From the NCBI GenBank assembly GCA_023630585.1, contig CM042552.1, positions 15,250,001 to 15,314,000 on the forward strand: a stretch of 64,000 bases of DNA, in the 5' to 3' direction. Under the pieces are notes generated by a model, which saw only the letters and a program-made list of their open reading frames with translations, did not search any database and was not told the DNA's origin. Origin of the DNA: Cranoglanis bouderius. Taxonomy: Eukaryota; Chordata; Actinopteri; Siluriformes; Cranoglanididae. The position numbers and the translations under genes were made by a program. Positions 26,413 through 36,965 of this stretch are shown here, one piece after another (within the stretch, counting starts at the first letter, position 1; every line of letters begins with the position of its first letter).

Positions 26413-26594
26413 TTTACAGCATTTGGCAGACACCCTTATCCAGAGCAACTTACATTTATTTCATTTATACATCTGAGCAGTTGAGGGCCTTGCTCAAGGG
26501 CCCAACAGTGGCAGCTTGGCGGTGCTGGGATTTGAACTCATGACCTTCTGATCAGTAGCCCAATGTCTTAACCAATGAGCTACCACTGCCCGCC
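26413..26594 (-). mobile_element. tRNA-derived SINE inserted in the LTR
   Basis: On the minus strand the head carries a box A-like TGGTAGCTCATTGGTTAAG and a box B-like GAGTTCAAATCCC, followed by the body GGCCCTTGAGCAAGGCCC and the tail TAAGGGTGTCTGCCAAATGC. The sequence interrupts the 5' LTR at a site that is uninterrupted in the other LTR, so the insertion postdates the retroelement. Tail fragments of the same SINE type are at 35477-35535. Confidence 0.85.
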
Positions 26595-27167
26595 ATTGCT
26601 AATTAACTGGAACGTGACTCAGGTGTAACCAGTCATGTGACATGATCAAGTGCATAGCAGTGGCTGATGGGGATCGTAGTTTTGTGGTAGTTCCGGCATA
26701 TCCATGACACAATCCAAAATACATGGCATGTTTGGTTCACTTCCTGCAATCAGACGGATTCAGTGTCAAATCACTTTTTCAATGCAGTCACTCACTAAAG
26801 TTCACTTGGAACTGAAACAAGACCACCATGCTCAGACATTCTTGGATAGGTTATTTTGGTCCACACCAAGAGTGCAGCTGCTTTATTCTCCCATCTACAA
26901 ATAGATTAGAAGTAAAAACAGCATATGTAAAAACACCATTAATCAGCCATTATGTTTAGCTGTCATAGACATGCTTCCAGTCTTCAACTTCTTGTTGAGA
27001 GAAATGCAACACTCATATTATAGGCAAACATTGGACATAGCTATGATATAAATGTGTAAGTAATTGTGAGAACATTTAATTGTGAGACAGCTCCTAAAAA
27101 TGCAAGATCTTTGTTTCCTCAAAATTAACTCAAAGCATGTTGTGGGGCTGAAATCAGCGATGATATA

Positions 27168-27719
27168 CAGTATTGTGCAAAAGTTTTAGGCATATGCAAA
27201 GAAATGCTGTAGAGCAAAGATGCCTTAAAAATAATTAAATTAAATGTTTCTACATTTTTAAAAAAATACAGTAAAGAACAGTAAACTGTAGTAAGTTAAA
27301 TGAAGTCAATATTTGGTGTGACAAAAAAATTACAATTACAATAAAAATAGTGGTCTCTGGTACAATTAGTGCAGTTTTATAAGGAAATGAGCTGGTAAGT
27401 TTTGTTGAGCATCTTGCAGAACCAGACACAGTTCTTCTGGAGACTTTGACTTTCACACTTGCTTCTTATTTTTGCAGCAAAACCCAGCAGCCTTCATTGT
27501 GTTTTTTCTCTGAAAAGTGGTCTCTTACGTAATATACTGCTTTCTTTAATGACATACAAACATTTTTCTGTAACATTTAATTTTGTGCTAGAAAACTAAT
27601 GTTTGGGAATCTAAACTGTTTTTTTACTGACTTGATAATGTAGAAGTCATAAAATAAAAAATCTATAACAAAGTTTGTACTAAAAAAAATAGGGTGCCTA
27701 AAACTTTTGCACAGTACTG
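27168..27719. mobile_element. MITE family G copy 2
   Basis: Full-length copy, flanked by TA on both sides, bounded by CAGTATTGTGCAAAAGTTTTAGG and the complement of CCTAAAACTTTTGCACAGTACTG, about 552 bp, closely similar to copy 1. Confidence 0.9.
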
Positions 27720-28071
27720 TAATCAAAACAATACACAGAGCAAAGTATTTTACCTTATTGCCAGATGAAACCATGGATTAAAGTGGCATAAAGCAAATGT
27801 GTGTCTCCATATCCTGTGCCTCACAGACAGATTTGGATTTGGGTAAGGCCCTTCATTTCTTGACCTTTTTTGTTGGGCCCCGCATGATCCCAATACCTAT
27901 ACACACCTCTACTGTGTAGTAGTAGTACAACTATTATTTGCTTATATATCACTTTATAAAAATAGATATGTTTCTAAGGTATACGTTTCAAATATAAAGA
28001 GAAAACAAGCTGATATAAAACATAGATTAAAAAGGTTAAAATAGAGAAGAAAAATAATTAATAAGCAGCTA

Positions 28072-29436
28072 CAGTGGGGGAAAAAAGTATTTGATCCCCT
28101 GCTGATTTTATACGTTTGCCCACTGACAAAGAAATGATCAGTCTATAATTTTAAGGGTAGGTGTATTTTAACAGTGAGAGACAGAATAACAACAAAAAAA
28201 TCCAGAAAAACGAATTTCAAAAAAGTTATAAATTGATTTGCATTTTAATGAGGGAAATAAGTATTTGATCCCCTGTCAATCAGCAAAATTTCTGGCTCCC
28301 AGGTGTCTTTTACACAGGTAATGAGCTGAGATTAGGAGCACTCTCTTAAAGGGAGTGCTCCTAATCTCAGCTCGTTACCTGTATAAAAGACACCTGTCCA
28401 CAGAAGCAATCAGTCAATCAGATTCCAAACTCTCCACCATGGCCAAGACCAAAGAGCTGTCCAAGGATGTCAGGGACAAGATTGTAGACCTACACAAGGC
28501 TGGAATGGGTTACAAGACCATCGCCAAGCAGCTTGGTGAGAACGTGACAAAAACTGTCAGTCTCCCTCGGTCTGGGGCTCCATGCAAGATCTCACCTCGT
28601 GGAGTTTCAGTGATCATGAGAACGGTGAGGAATCAGCCCAGAACTACACGGGAGGATCTTGTTAATGATCTCAAGGCAGCTGGGACCATAGTCACCAAGA
28701 AAACAATTGGTAACACACTACGCCGTGAAGGACTGAAATCCTGCAGCACCCGCAAGGTCCATCTGCTCAAGAAAAGACATGTACAGGCCCGTCTGAAGTT
28801 TGCCTGAATGATTCAGAGGAGAACTGGGTTAAAGTGTTGGGGTCAGGTGTGGTCAGATCTCTTTGGCATCAACTCAACTCGCCGTGTTTGGAGGAGGAGG
28901 AATGCTGCCTATGACCCCAAGTCAGAACACCATCCCCACCGTCAAACATGGAAGTGGGAACATTATGCTTTGGGGGTGTTTTTCTGCTAAGGGGACAGGA
29001 CAACTGCACCGCATCAAAGGAATGATGGACGGGGCCATGTAATGTCAAATCTTGGGTGAGAACCTCCTTCCCTCAGCCAGGGCATTGAAAATGACCTTAA
29101 TGACTTGGAGAGGATCTGCAAAGAGGAGTGGGACAAAATCCCTCCTGAGATGTGTGCAAACCTGGTGGCCAACTATAAGAAACTTCTGACCTCTGTTATT
29201 GTCAACAAGGGTTTTGCCACCAAGTACTAAGTCGAAGTGGTCAAATACTTATTTCATTCATTAAAATGCAAATCAATTTATAACTTTTTGAAATGCGTTT
29301 TTCTGGATTTTTTTGTTGTTATTCTGTCTCTCACTGTTAAAATACACCTACCATTAAAATTATAGACTGATCATTTCTTTGTCAGTGGGCAAATGTACAA
29401 AATCAGCAGGGGATCAAATACTTTTTCCCCCCACTG
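28072..29436 (+). mobile_element. Tc1-like transposon, family A copy 3, both ends present
   Basis: Bounded by TA; the left end CAGTGGGGGAAAAAAGTATTTGATCC has its complement at the right end (AAATACTTTTTCCCCCCACTG). About 1365 bp. The terminal repeats are long (about 200 bp, ending in the TTGATTTGCATTTTAATGAG block) and highly similar to each other. The hairpin GATTAGGAGCACTC with its complement is at about 28331-28370. The transposase is disrupted (separate entry). Confidence 0.95.
28439..29230 (+). pseudogene. Broken Tc1 transposase (family A copy 3)
   Basis: Starts at ATG 28439 (MAKTKELSKDVRDKIVDLHK). About 13 codons are missing after KQLGENVT (IIRKWKK is lost, present in copies 1 and 2). 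A stop at 28805-28807 follows VQARLKFA. The DDE region continues in other frames and skips the block containing the second Asp and the Glu at exactly the same junction as copy 1 (GCATTGAAAA joined to TGACCTTAATGACTTGGAG, about 29085-29105). It ends FATKY near 29230. Confidence 0.85.
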
Positions 29437-29439
29437 TAT

Positions 29440-30585
29440 TTTATACTGTATTCTGGAGCCAACAAGTTACTGATACAACTCATAGTTAGGCCAGAGGTGT
29501 AATGAAGTCATGCATATGGTATATGTGCAGTAGAGAATATGCCTTAAAGCATTATATAATGCTTGTTGCGATTGGAGAATACAGGCGAAAACCCTCCTTG
29601 AGTGTTTGTTCCAAAAAGCTCTATTTTTGTCTGATCATTTTGCAGCCAAAATAGTCAACCATACAATAGCATCTAACATCAGTTGCTTAGATTTGTATTT
29701 AGATGAAAGATAAAGATTTTGACTGTCACATCTTCCAAATAGTTTGTTGTCATGGAGTGGACATTTAATTGTAGATTTTAAAGATTCTGCAAGTCTCCGT
29801 TTGCTTCCTCCTAATATAGTGGATTATTTCCCTCAACACCATGCCCCTTTGTGTTTTATTCCTTATTTATCATTCAAAACTGGATGTGACAGAGGAAACA
29901 CACCTCCTGACTTTTTTTGAAAAGTTGTGCCAAGAAATGCAAGCTCAAATGTTCAAATGTTACAGTGATCCTAAATTATAAATATGGAATTTAAAATGCA
30001 TAAAACCCAATTAGACAGACAAGCTAGAAGCTGAAACAGCTAAAATAGCTAGAAGCTGAATCAACACCATGCAAAGAAATTAGAATGCCATCATCCTTCT
30101 AATTTCAGATCTAACATTCATCCGCCCAATAATCAAACGCTACCTTGTTTCAAAAGCCCAACCATAGCAGTTTCTATTGGCCACCACAAAAATACCAAAC
30201 CACTCCACATGGGTAGAAAAAGGCATTAATCAACATTCTCCAGAACAATACTTTCATTTCATTTTCAAATCTGATGCAGAAACATCAGTTTCTTGAATTC
30301 CTACTACTCCTATCCATCATTATAAATGAAAATACATTTGACCTCCTGCATTAGTATCAGACCTAGTTAATATTTCTTTTCTTATAAAATCATATCCAAA
30401 ATATATCAAATAAAATCCAAATCCAATCCTACAGCCTCCATGCCATCACATATGGCAAGAATATCTACCAGTTACTCCCAGTGTTGGTTTCTGGCCCCAG
30501 ATCTTAAATAACTTTTCTTTTTTTTCTTCTTTTTTTCTTTTTTCTTTGCCAATAACACCAGCCTACATTTTATACAAAACAGAAT
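29440..30585. other. Intergenic, nothing recognised
   Basis: AT-rich. A T/TC-rich run lies at about 30508-30548. No gene-like signal seen. Confidence 0.5.
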
Positions 30586-30589
30586 ACGC

Positions 30590-30910
30590 CATAGAACACA
30601 CTACACTGGAAAAAAGACTTCCCTACAAGAGAAGGTAACATCCTGGACCAGATCTACACCAACATTCCAGAAGCATACAAAGTCTCATCATCCACACGTG
30701 TCTGTATTCCTGACCCCAGCCTACAAAGCACGGGTCTGCATAGCAAAACAAGCTGTAAAGAGAGTGTAAAGGTGTATGGACTAAGGAAACCACTTCAGTA
30801 CTCTAAGACTGCTTTAACAGCACAGACTGGGCCCTCTATGCACATGAAGCAGAACTAGAGGAGTATATCTCTTCAGTCCTGTCCTACATATAGATCAGGC
30901 TTCCTGTGAA
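30590..30910 (+). mobile_element. L2-type LINE fragment (endonuclease domain)
   Basis: Reading from about 30625: TREGNILDQIYTNIPEAYKV, then after a break DCFNSTDWALYAHEAELEEY near 30810-30870. These match the end of the apurinic endonuclease domain and the following segment of fish L2/Rex1-type LINEs. Stops and frame changes show decay. Confidence 0.65.
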
Positions 30911-31121
30911 ATCTCAAAGCCGAAAACCATGTGGAGCTGGATGAGATTCTGGTGAAAAACTATAGCACAATGAGCTGCAGGATGTCTCTTAAAGTCCATA
31001 CACTTGATGCTCATATTGATAAATTCAAGGAGAACATGGGCCTCAGAGGAGCAAGTCAAGCGTTTCCACTAGGATATACTGGATTTTGAATGCTGCTACC
31101 GAGGACAATGATGGGAGACTA

Positions 31122-32672
31122 CAGCCGTGGCCAAAAGTTTTGAGAATGACACAAATATTAATTTTTACAAAGTCTGCTGCCTCAGTTTTTATGATGGCAA
31201 TTTGCATATACTCCAGAATGTTATGAAGAGTGATCAGATGAATTGCAATTAATTTCAAAGTCCCTCTTTGCCATGAAAATGAACTTAATCCCAAAAAAAC
31301 ATGTCCACTGCATTTCAGCCCTTCCACAAAAGGACCAGCTGACATCATGTCAGTGATTCTCTCGTTAACACAGGTGAGAGTGTTAATGAGGACAAGGCTG
31401 GAGATCACTCTGTCATGCTGATTGAGTTAGAATAACAGACTGGAAGCTTTAAAAGGAGGGTGGTGCTTGAAATTATTGTTCTTCCTCTGTTAACTATGGT
31501 TACCTGCAAGGAAACACATGCAGCCATCATTGCTTTGCACAAAAAGGGATTCACAGGCAAGGATATTGCTGCTAGTAAGATTGCACCTAAATCAACCATT
31601 TATCGGATCATCAAAACCTTCAAGGAGAGAGGTTCAACTGTTGTGAAGAAGGCTTCAGGGCGCCCAAGAAAGTCCAGCAAGCACCAGGACCGTCTCCTAA
31701 AGTTGATTCAGCTGTGGGATTGGGGCACCACCAGTGCAGAGCTTGCTCAGGAATGGCAGCAGGCAGGTGTGAGTGCGTCTGCACGCACAGTAAGGCGAAG
31801 ACTTTTGGAGGATGGCCTGGTGTCAAGAAGAGCAGCAAAGAAGCCACTTCTCTCCAGGAAAAACATCAGGGACAGACTGCTATTCTGCAAAAAGTACAGG
31901 GATTGGACTGCTGAGGACTGGGGTAATGTCATTTTCTCTGATGAATCCCCTTTCCGATTGTTTGGGGCATCTGGAAAAAAGCTTGTCCGGAGAAGAAAAG
32001 GTGAGCGCTACCATCAGTCCTGTGCCATGCCAACAGTAAAGCATCCTGAGACCACTCATGTGTGGGGTTGCTTCTCAGCCAAGGGAGTGGACTCACTCAC
32101 AATTTTGCCTAAGAACACAGACATGAATAAAGAATGGTACAAAAACTTCTCCCAACCATCCAAGAACAGTTTGGTGATGAACAATGCCTTTTCCAGCATG
32201 ATGGGGCACCTTGCCACAAGGGAAAAGTGATAACGAAGTGGCTCGGGGAACAAAACATCGACATTTTGGGTCCATGGCCAGGAAACTCCCCAGACCTTAA
32301 TCCCATTGAGAATTTGTGGTCAATCCTCAAGAGGCGGGTGGACAAACAAAAACCCACAAACTCTGACAAACTCCAAGCATTGATTATGCAAGAATGGGCT
32401 GCCATCAGTCAGGATGTGGCCCAGAAGTTGATTGACAGCATGCTAGGGCAAATTGCAGAGGTCTTGAAAAAGAAGGGTCAACACTGCAAATATTGACTCT
32501 TTGCATAAACTTCATGTAATTGTCAATAAAAGCCATTGACACTTATGAAATGCTTGTGATTATACTTCAGTAACAGTTAGTAACATCTGACAAAAAGATC
32601 TAAAAACACTGAAGCAGTAGACTTTGTGAAAATTAATATTTGTGTCATTCTCAAAACTTTTGGCCATGGCTG
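31122..32672 (+). mobile_element. Nearly intact Tc1-like transposon (family K)
   Basis: TA duplications at 31120-31121 and 32673-32674 flank a 1551-bp element. The ends are CAGCCGTGGCCAAAAGTTTTGAG and the complement of CTCAAAACTTTTGGCCATGGCTG; about 60 bp at each end are inverted copies with few mismatches. It contains one long transposase gene with a single frame break. It is the least decayed transposon in the window, hence probably the most recent. Confidence 0.95.
31496..32496 (+). pseudogene. Tc1 (DD34E) transposase with one frame break (family K)
   Basis: The first frame, from ATG 31496 (an upstream in-frame ATG at 31460 also exists), gives the helix-turn-helix (GKDIAASKIAPKSTIYRIIK), the GRPRKSSK linker, and the catalytic domain through SDESPFRLFG (first Asp) and VWGCFSAKG. 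Near 32145 the frame is lost after EWYKN. The second frame (to 32496) gives FQHDGAPCHK (second Asp), LNPIENLWSILKRRV (Glu) and ends KKGQHCKY. All three catalytic residues and both DNA-binding units are present. The break is most simply a short deletion (about 16 bp) between two AAC triplets, judged from the usual spacing of this family. It cannot make a full-length enzyme as it stands. Confidence 0.9.
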
Positions 32673-32674
32673 TA

Positions 32675-33270
32675 CACTGGGGGCTGCTTCATGAAAGTGA
32701 TTTACAATATAATCTTAAATCTAGAAAAATTACGCACTTCTAAAACTTTTGTGGTAATTTGTTAATAGCATTAGTAAAAAATACTTTAATTTTGATGCAT
32801 ATGTTGTTTATTTTATGCAAACAAAAAGATGCCTGTTTTCTCAATGATAATAGGTACATTTCAAAATGCCAATGTCCTGGACACAAAGGCAAAGTTTGAA
32901 TAGATTAATAGCCATTTTCTATACTTTTGAGGCATTAGCAATTAGAAAATAACATTTACTACCCAGGAACAAAAATTGTGTTACATAGTATAATAATGAG
33001 AAGGTTCCCTCATTTTTTTCTCCTGGAAAAAAAAAAAAAAAAAAAGTACTGTACTAAATTAATTCATGTAAATATGTGGCTAAAACCCAAAGTATATATT
33101 TTACTTACTTTACTGGGTTAAATTTACTAGAAAAAACTAGAAACTAGAAACTAGACTACTTCTTAGAAACTATTTCATTTAAACTTAAAAAAGAAATAGA
33201 AATTAAAACAGTCAAATAAAGTTGAAATTAATACAGTCCACAGCTTACTAATGTGGGGGATTTGGTTTTT

Positions 33271-33306
<36 letters not shown>

Positions 33307-33465
33307 TTAAGGCATTGAGTTATTGTATTATAAAATGTTTTGCAACATCGTTTTTTTACAGTGGGACTTATATAATTCATTTAAACTCTCTTGCATTAAA
33401 TAAATAATTAACATTTACTTAAAAGAAAAGAACAAAAGTTTCATTTATTTGTTTTATTCCTGCCA
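32675..33465. other. Intergenic, low complexity
   Basis: AT-rich, with poly-A at about 33029-33045 and poly-T at about 33278-33303. No gene seen. Confidence 0.55.
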
Positions 33466-33468
33466 TAT

Positions 33469-34181
33469 TTAAAGCTGCAGTTCTGAACTTTTGCCTCTCT
33501 ATCGCCATCTCTGTTTGAAATATAAAATTGCAAGTTACTTGCAGAGGTTTTTTTCCCCCGTGGGTTGTGCTTCAGCACTGCTCCTCTGAAATGTCTTACC
33601 TGTTCAGCAGAAAAAAAGCCAACTCTGCGTCAGTCTTCAGTCCCTTCAGATCTCGGAGTTGTCGCCACCTCTCAAAAGCCATGCCGATATTTAATCTCAT
33701 TTTAGCATGGACTCTGTTGCTTACCATTTTTGACTGCAGGCTCTCCGCAGTTTGAGATTTCTTGGTTTTGACAACAGGTGATTCCCCAGATGTCAACAAT
33801 GATTGCCATTTAGAATTATCCAGATTAAAAGCAGCCATCTAGATAACAAGTTTAAATTCTAAGCAACTGTTGCAAGAACAAACTACAAACACTCCACCCT
33901 CAGCCCCCACACACGTGATATAGTAGCCGGGTCTTCTTTCTGTTTACGGATGTGATATAACCATGCAAAGATGAATGACATCAAACTGACATGTCCCGCG
34001 AAATCCGTCCCGACAGCTCAAATGATAAATCATTATTATAAGCTTACCGTTGCGAATCAGGGTAAGGTAAGGAGACAGTTTTGAACACTGTTTTTTAATG
34101 TATTTGCTCAGTAATTGATTTTTTTAAATTAAAAAAAAATTATTTTTGCTAACCAAAAAAAGTTCAGTACTGCAGCTTTAA
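33469..34181 (-). mobile_element. TTAA-flanked DNA transposon (family H), piggyBac-like ends
   Basis: The inverted ends TTAAAGCTGCAGTTCTGAAC and TTAAAGCTGCAGTACTGAAC (right end complemented) begin with TTAA on both sides. TTAA duplication is the hallmark of piggyBac-type transposition. Length 713 bp, too short for a full transposase. It carries an exon-like open frame on the minus strand. Solo or partial copies lie at 3905-3987 and 57151-57255. Superfamily assignment rests on TTAA and is not proven. Confidence 0.65.
33600..33838 (-). CDS. Exon-like open frame within the TTAA element
   Basis: From ATG 33838 (minus) 79 codons run to a consensus splice donor, CAG|GTAAGA, at 33600/33599; without splicing the frame stops two bases later. 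The product starts MAAFNLDNSKWQSLLTSGES, is basic in the middle, and ends with a conserved-looking block, NIGMAFERWRQLRDLKGLKT followed by DAELAFFLLN. I do not recognise a named domain with certainty, but this RWR-plus-LKTDAEL pattern resembles a short module at the N-terminus of uncharacterised multi-exon fish proteins. No acceptor or further exon is found inside the element, so this copy probably kept only the first exon of a longer gene. Function unknown. Confidence 0.4.
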
Positions 34182-34189
34182 CCATTTAA

Positions 34190-34690
34190 TCAACTCAAGT
34201 TGATTTTGATTAAAATTATGTTAATTTTACTTTTACTTTAATTTTACAAATTTAAAGTAATTTTTTAAGGAGCAATAATTTTATTTACTTGTTTTATTTG
34301 TGCAATATTTAACAACTTAATTCAAATAAATTTCACTTTCATTTTATTTATTTTTTTCAGTATAAGTGTCAATATAATACAAAATATATGTAAATGGAAA
34401 TATATACAAAAGTAGTGGATACAACTAATATTTAAGACAGACAACTGTGTAGGAAACTGATAATAGCAGTGATTATTCTGATACTGAAGATACTTTTGGC
34501 CAAGAGTGGATCTACAGTACTAAATAATCTAATTATAGCCAATCCACCATACCAATCTACCATCTGACAACAATGAACCTCTGACTTCTTTTATGAACTA
34601 TACAGAAATTATACACAGAGATTTCTCAGGGCACTTTTAGATTTGTCAGGACACTTGCCGATTAAAGCTGTATTTTTTTATATACTGTGT
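34190..34690. other. Intergenic, nothing recognised
   Basis: Very AT-rich sequence with no gene signal. Confidence 0.5.
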
Positions 34691-34700
34691 ATACACTCAC

Positions 34701-34898
34701 CATCGGATATTTTGAGACAGTTGACGTTTATTACTTTGACAGGGAGGCCTGTGGAAAATGAGAAACATAAAGTCCAGGGGGATGAAGACTGTTGCCAAGG
34801 AGACCACTAAGATTATGCTGGACCACAAGCTCAAAGTGTAAAAATCAGATGCAAAAATCAGGTGGTAGATTGTATGCATCCTACCCATTGTAGCCATC
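34701..34898 (-). CDS. Possible internal exon encoding a membrane segment
   Basis: On the minus strand a 198-bp open stretch is bounded by a good acceptor (TTGTTCTTGTTAG before 34898) and a strong donor (GATG|GTGAGT after 34701). It would be a symmetrical phase-2 exon. The product holds a long hydrophobic segment, LWSSIILVVSLATVFIPLDF then MFLIF, followed by HRPPCQSNKRQLSQNIRW. I cannot name the family. No partner exons were identified nearby, so it may be a relic or belong to a gene extending elsewhere. Confidence 0.3.
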
Positions 34899-34904
34899 CT
34901 AACA

Positions 34905-35420
34905 AGAACAATGGTGCAACAACAATATTGTTTTGCAACAATATTTATTTATTTGTTCACTCACTGGCTGCAGCCTAGTTTGTGCTAAACAGAGAATGCG
35001 CTATTGAATCGTTCCCAGGAGGATGTTGGGACAAATCTTTTATCATGCCGCACTTAAATTATGCTTGCAATGCGGCCCTACTGCTACTACTCTCTCTTCT
35101 TGAAGAAAGCTCCCCTTCTATTTAAAACAATGTTTCAACTACTGTACTTGAGCTGAGATTTAATTGAAGTGATATTTGAGCTTCATGGACCTCATGCATG
35201 TTAATCTTTAAAGTGGTGTCTTAGGCATACTGAGGTTGCTTAGCAACAGTAGGTTAGGGCGTTGGTGCAAGTGGGACTACATGTCCTCTCTCTCTCTTGT
35301 TTGTCCCCCACTCCTCATCTATGTCTTTGCAATAAACTCTGATTATTTCTTATCTCCCCTATGCAGACCATAAAAAATTGTCAGGCTCCTGTGGATACAC
35401 ATAAAAGTAGCAACACTATA
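34905..35420. other. Intergenic, nothing recognised
   Basis: No coding or RNA gene signal. A G-run (15 G) lies just beyond, at about 35425-35440. Confidence 0.5.
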
Positions 35421-35476
35421 ACGGGGGGGGGGGGGGGGAATAGAGCAGAAATGTAAACATACTGGATTATCAATAA

Positions 35477-35690
35477 CTTGCACTGCATTTACAGCAGCCC
35501 TTACTCAGAGCAACTTGCATTTATGTCATTTGTACAATTCAACTCAATTCAATGTATGAATTTATCCCATATGAACCAGCCAGAAGCAACGGAGGCAAGG
35601 AAAAACTCCCTGAGACAATATGAGGAAGAAACTTTAGCAGCACCATAGGAGACAGATCTGGACCAGGCCAGTCAAGCACACACACTCTGT
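35477..35690 (-). mobile_element. SINE tail and associated repeat fragment
   Basis: 35477-35535 matches the tail of the SINE at 26413-26594 (CATTTACAGCAGCCCTTA-like, then AGAGCAACTT). 35540-35690 holds a separate widespread fish repeat word (GAGGCAAGGAAAAACTCCCT). Confidence 0.55.
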
Positions 35691-35694
35691 CTAC

Positions 35695-36800
35695 GAAGCC
35701 ACGCTGTTGTAGCACGTGCAGAATGAGGCCTGGCATTGTCCTGCTGAAATAACCATGAACTTGATGGTAGCATATGTCTCTCTAAAATCCCAATATACGC
35801 CTCCATGTCAATGGTACCTTCACACATATGCCGTGGGCACTGATGCACCCCATACTATCACTGATGCTGGCTTTTGCACCTTTCGCTTATAACAGTCTGG
35901 TTGGTCTTTTTCATCTTTGGCACGGAGAACTCGACGTCCGTTTTTCCAGAAAACAAGCTGAAACATGGACTCATCTGACCACAGCACACGTTTCCACTGC
36001 CTTTCAGTCCATCTGAGATGAGCTCGGCCCAGAGAACTCGCCGGCATTTCTGCATAGAGTTGATGTGTGGCTTCCTCCTTGTGTAATAGAGTTCTGGGTT
36101 GTATTTCTGGATGCAGCAGTGGACCGTGTTAAGTGACAAAGGTTTTCCGAAGTACTCCCGAGCTCATGTGGTTATATTTATCACAGTAGCATGACGATTT
36201 CTCAGGCAATGCCGCCTGAGGGCTCGAAGGTCACATTCACATTCTCGAAGGTTACATTCAACAGTGGTTTCCAGCCTTGTCCTTTACGCAATGAGATTTC
36301 TCTGGATTCCCTGAATCTTTTCACAATATTATGCACTGTAGATGGTGAAAGACCTGAATTCTTTGCAATTTTGCATTGAGCAATGTTCTTTTTGAATTGA
36401 CTGACAATTTTCTTATGAAGTTTGGCACAAAGTGGTGAGCCATGACCCATCCTTGCTTGCAAAGACTGAGCTTTTGGTGGATGCTCCTTTTATGCCCAAT
36501 CCTGATACCCTCCCCTGTTACCAATTAACCTGATCCTCCAAAATGATCTTACTTGAATATTCTATAAATTTTTCAGTCTTATTTTGCCTCTGTCCCAACT
36601 TTTTCTGAGTGTGTTGAAGGCATCAAACTTTTAATTTGTTTATATTTACAAAATACAATTAAGTTGGTCAGTGAAAACATTGAATATCTTTTCTTGGTAC
36701 TTTTGTTAGTTAATTAAAGATTCAAAAGATTTGACAAATCACATATTTTTGTTTTTATTGCTTTTTAGAAAAAAATCCCAACTTTTATGGAATTGGGGTT
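35695..36800 (-). mobile_element. Tc1-like element, family I, minus orientation
   Basis: The right end (36663-36800, ending CCCAACTTTTATGGAATTGG then GGTTAGTA) is a Tc1/mariner end of the type CCAACTTTTTTGGAATTGGGG and matches the solo end at 11863-12010. The interior is antisense transposase. The left terminal repeat is missing; sequence before 35700 is other repeat DNA. Confidence 0.8.
35820..36524 (-). pseudogene. Tc1-like transposase (family I), frame-shifted
   Basis: The minus-strand N-terminal region 36462-36202 reads SPLCAKLHKKIVSQFKKNIA then NSGLSPSTVHNIVKRFRESR, a helix-turn-helix domain. The region 36139-35820 has SLNTVHCCIQKYNPELYYTR and ERQWKRVLWSDESMFQLVFW with the first catalytic Asp (WSDES). 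The second Asp and the Glu are not found. A short internal repeat (TTCGAAGGT-like at 36218-36250) marks a small duplication. Confidence 0.8.
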
Positions 36801-36815
36801 AGTAATAATACTGCG

Positions 36816-36914
36816 ATGGGTTTGCAGGGTGTCCCCCGCCTTGTGCCCAGAGTTCCCTAGGATAGGGTCCAGGGCAGGCTGTGTAGGATAAGCAGTACCA
36901 AAATGGATGGGTGG

Positions 36915-36957
<43 letters not shown>

Positions 36958-36965
36958 TAATAATG
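36816..36965 (+). mobile_element. SINE 3' tail followed by (AAT)n
   Basis: GGGTGTCCCCCGCCTTGTGCC and GATAAGCAGTACCAAAATGG GATGGG-like words are the 3' end of a common fish SINE. The tail runs into an (AAT)n microsatellite of about 48 bp (36916-36964). Confidence 0.65.

Larger units (their letters stand above)
25008..26709 (-). mobile_element. Small non-autonomous LTR retrotransposon with coding minisatellite
   Basis: Read on the minus strand, two direct repeats begin with TGTCATGGATATGCC, at 26709 and 25160, and share about 150 bp including a TATA-like GTATATAAGTCACG in the left copy and GTGCTGTAC-type sequence. The left one is the 3' LTR (25160 to at least 25008), the right one the 5' LTR (26709 to about 26210, interrupted by a SINE). 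A G-rich polypurine-type tract lies directly before the 3' LTR (complement of 25161-25205). The interior is only about 1 kb and has no reverse transcriptase, integrase or protease; it holds a 30-bp tandem repeat in an open frame. The LTRs diverge beyond about 150 bp, so the 3' LTR may be truncated. Primer-binding site not certain. Confidence 0.65.

Noticed and set aside
31043..31408. 121-codon minus-strand frame at the left end of family K
   Set aside because: Spans the terminal repeat and leader of the transposon; no domain.
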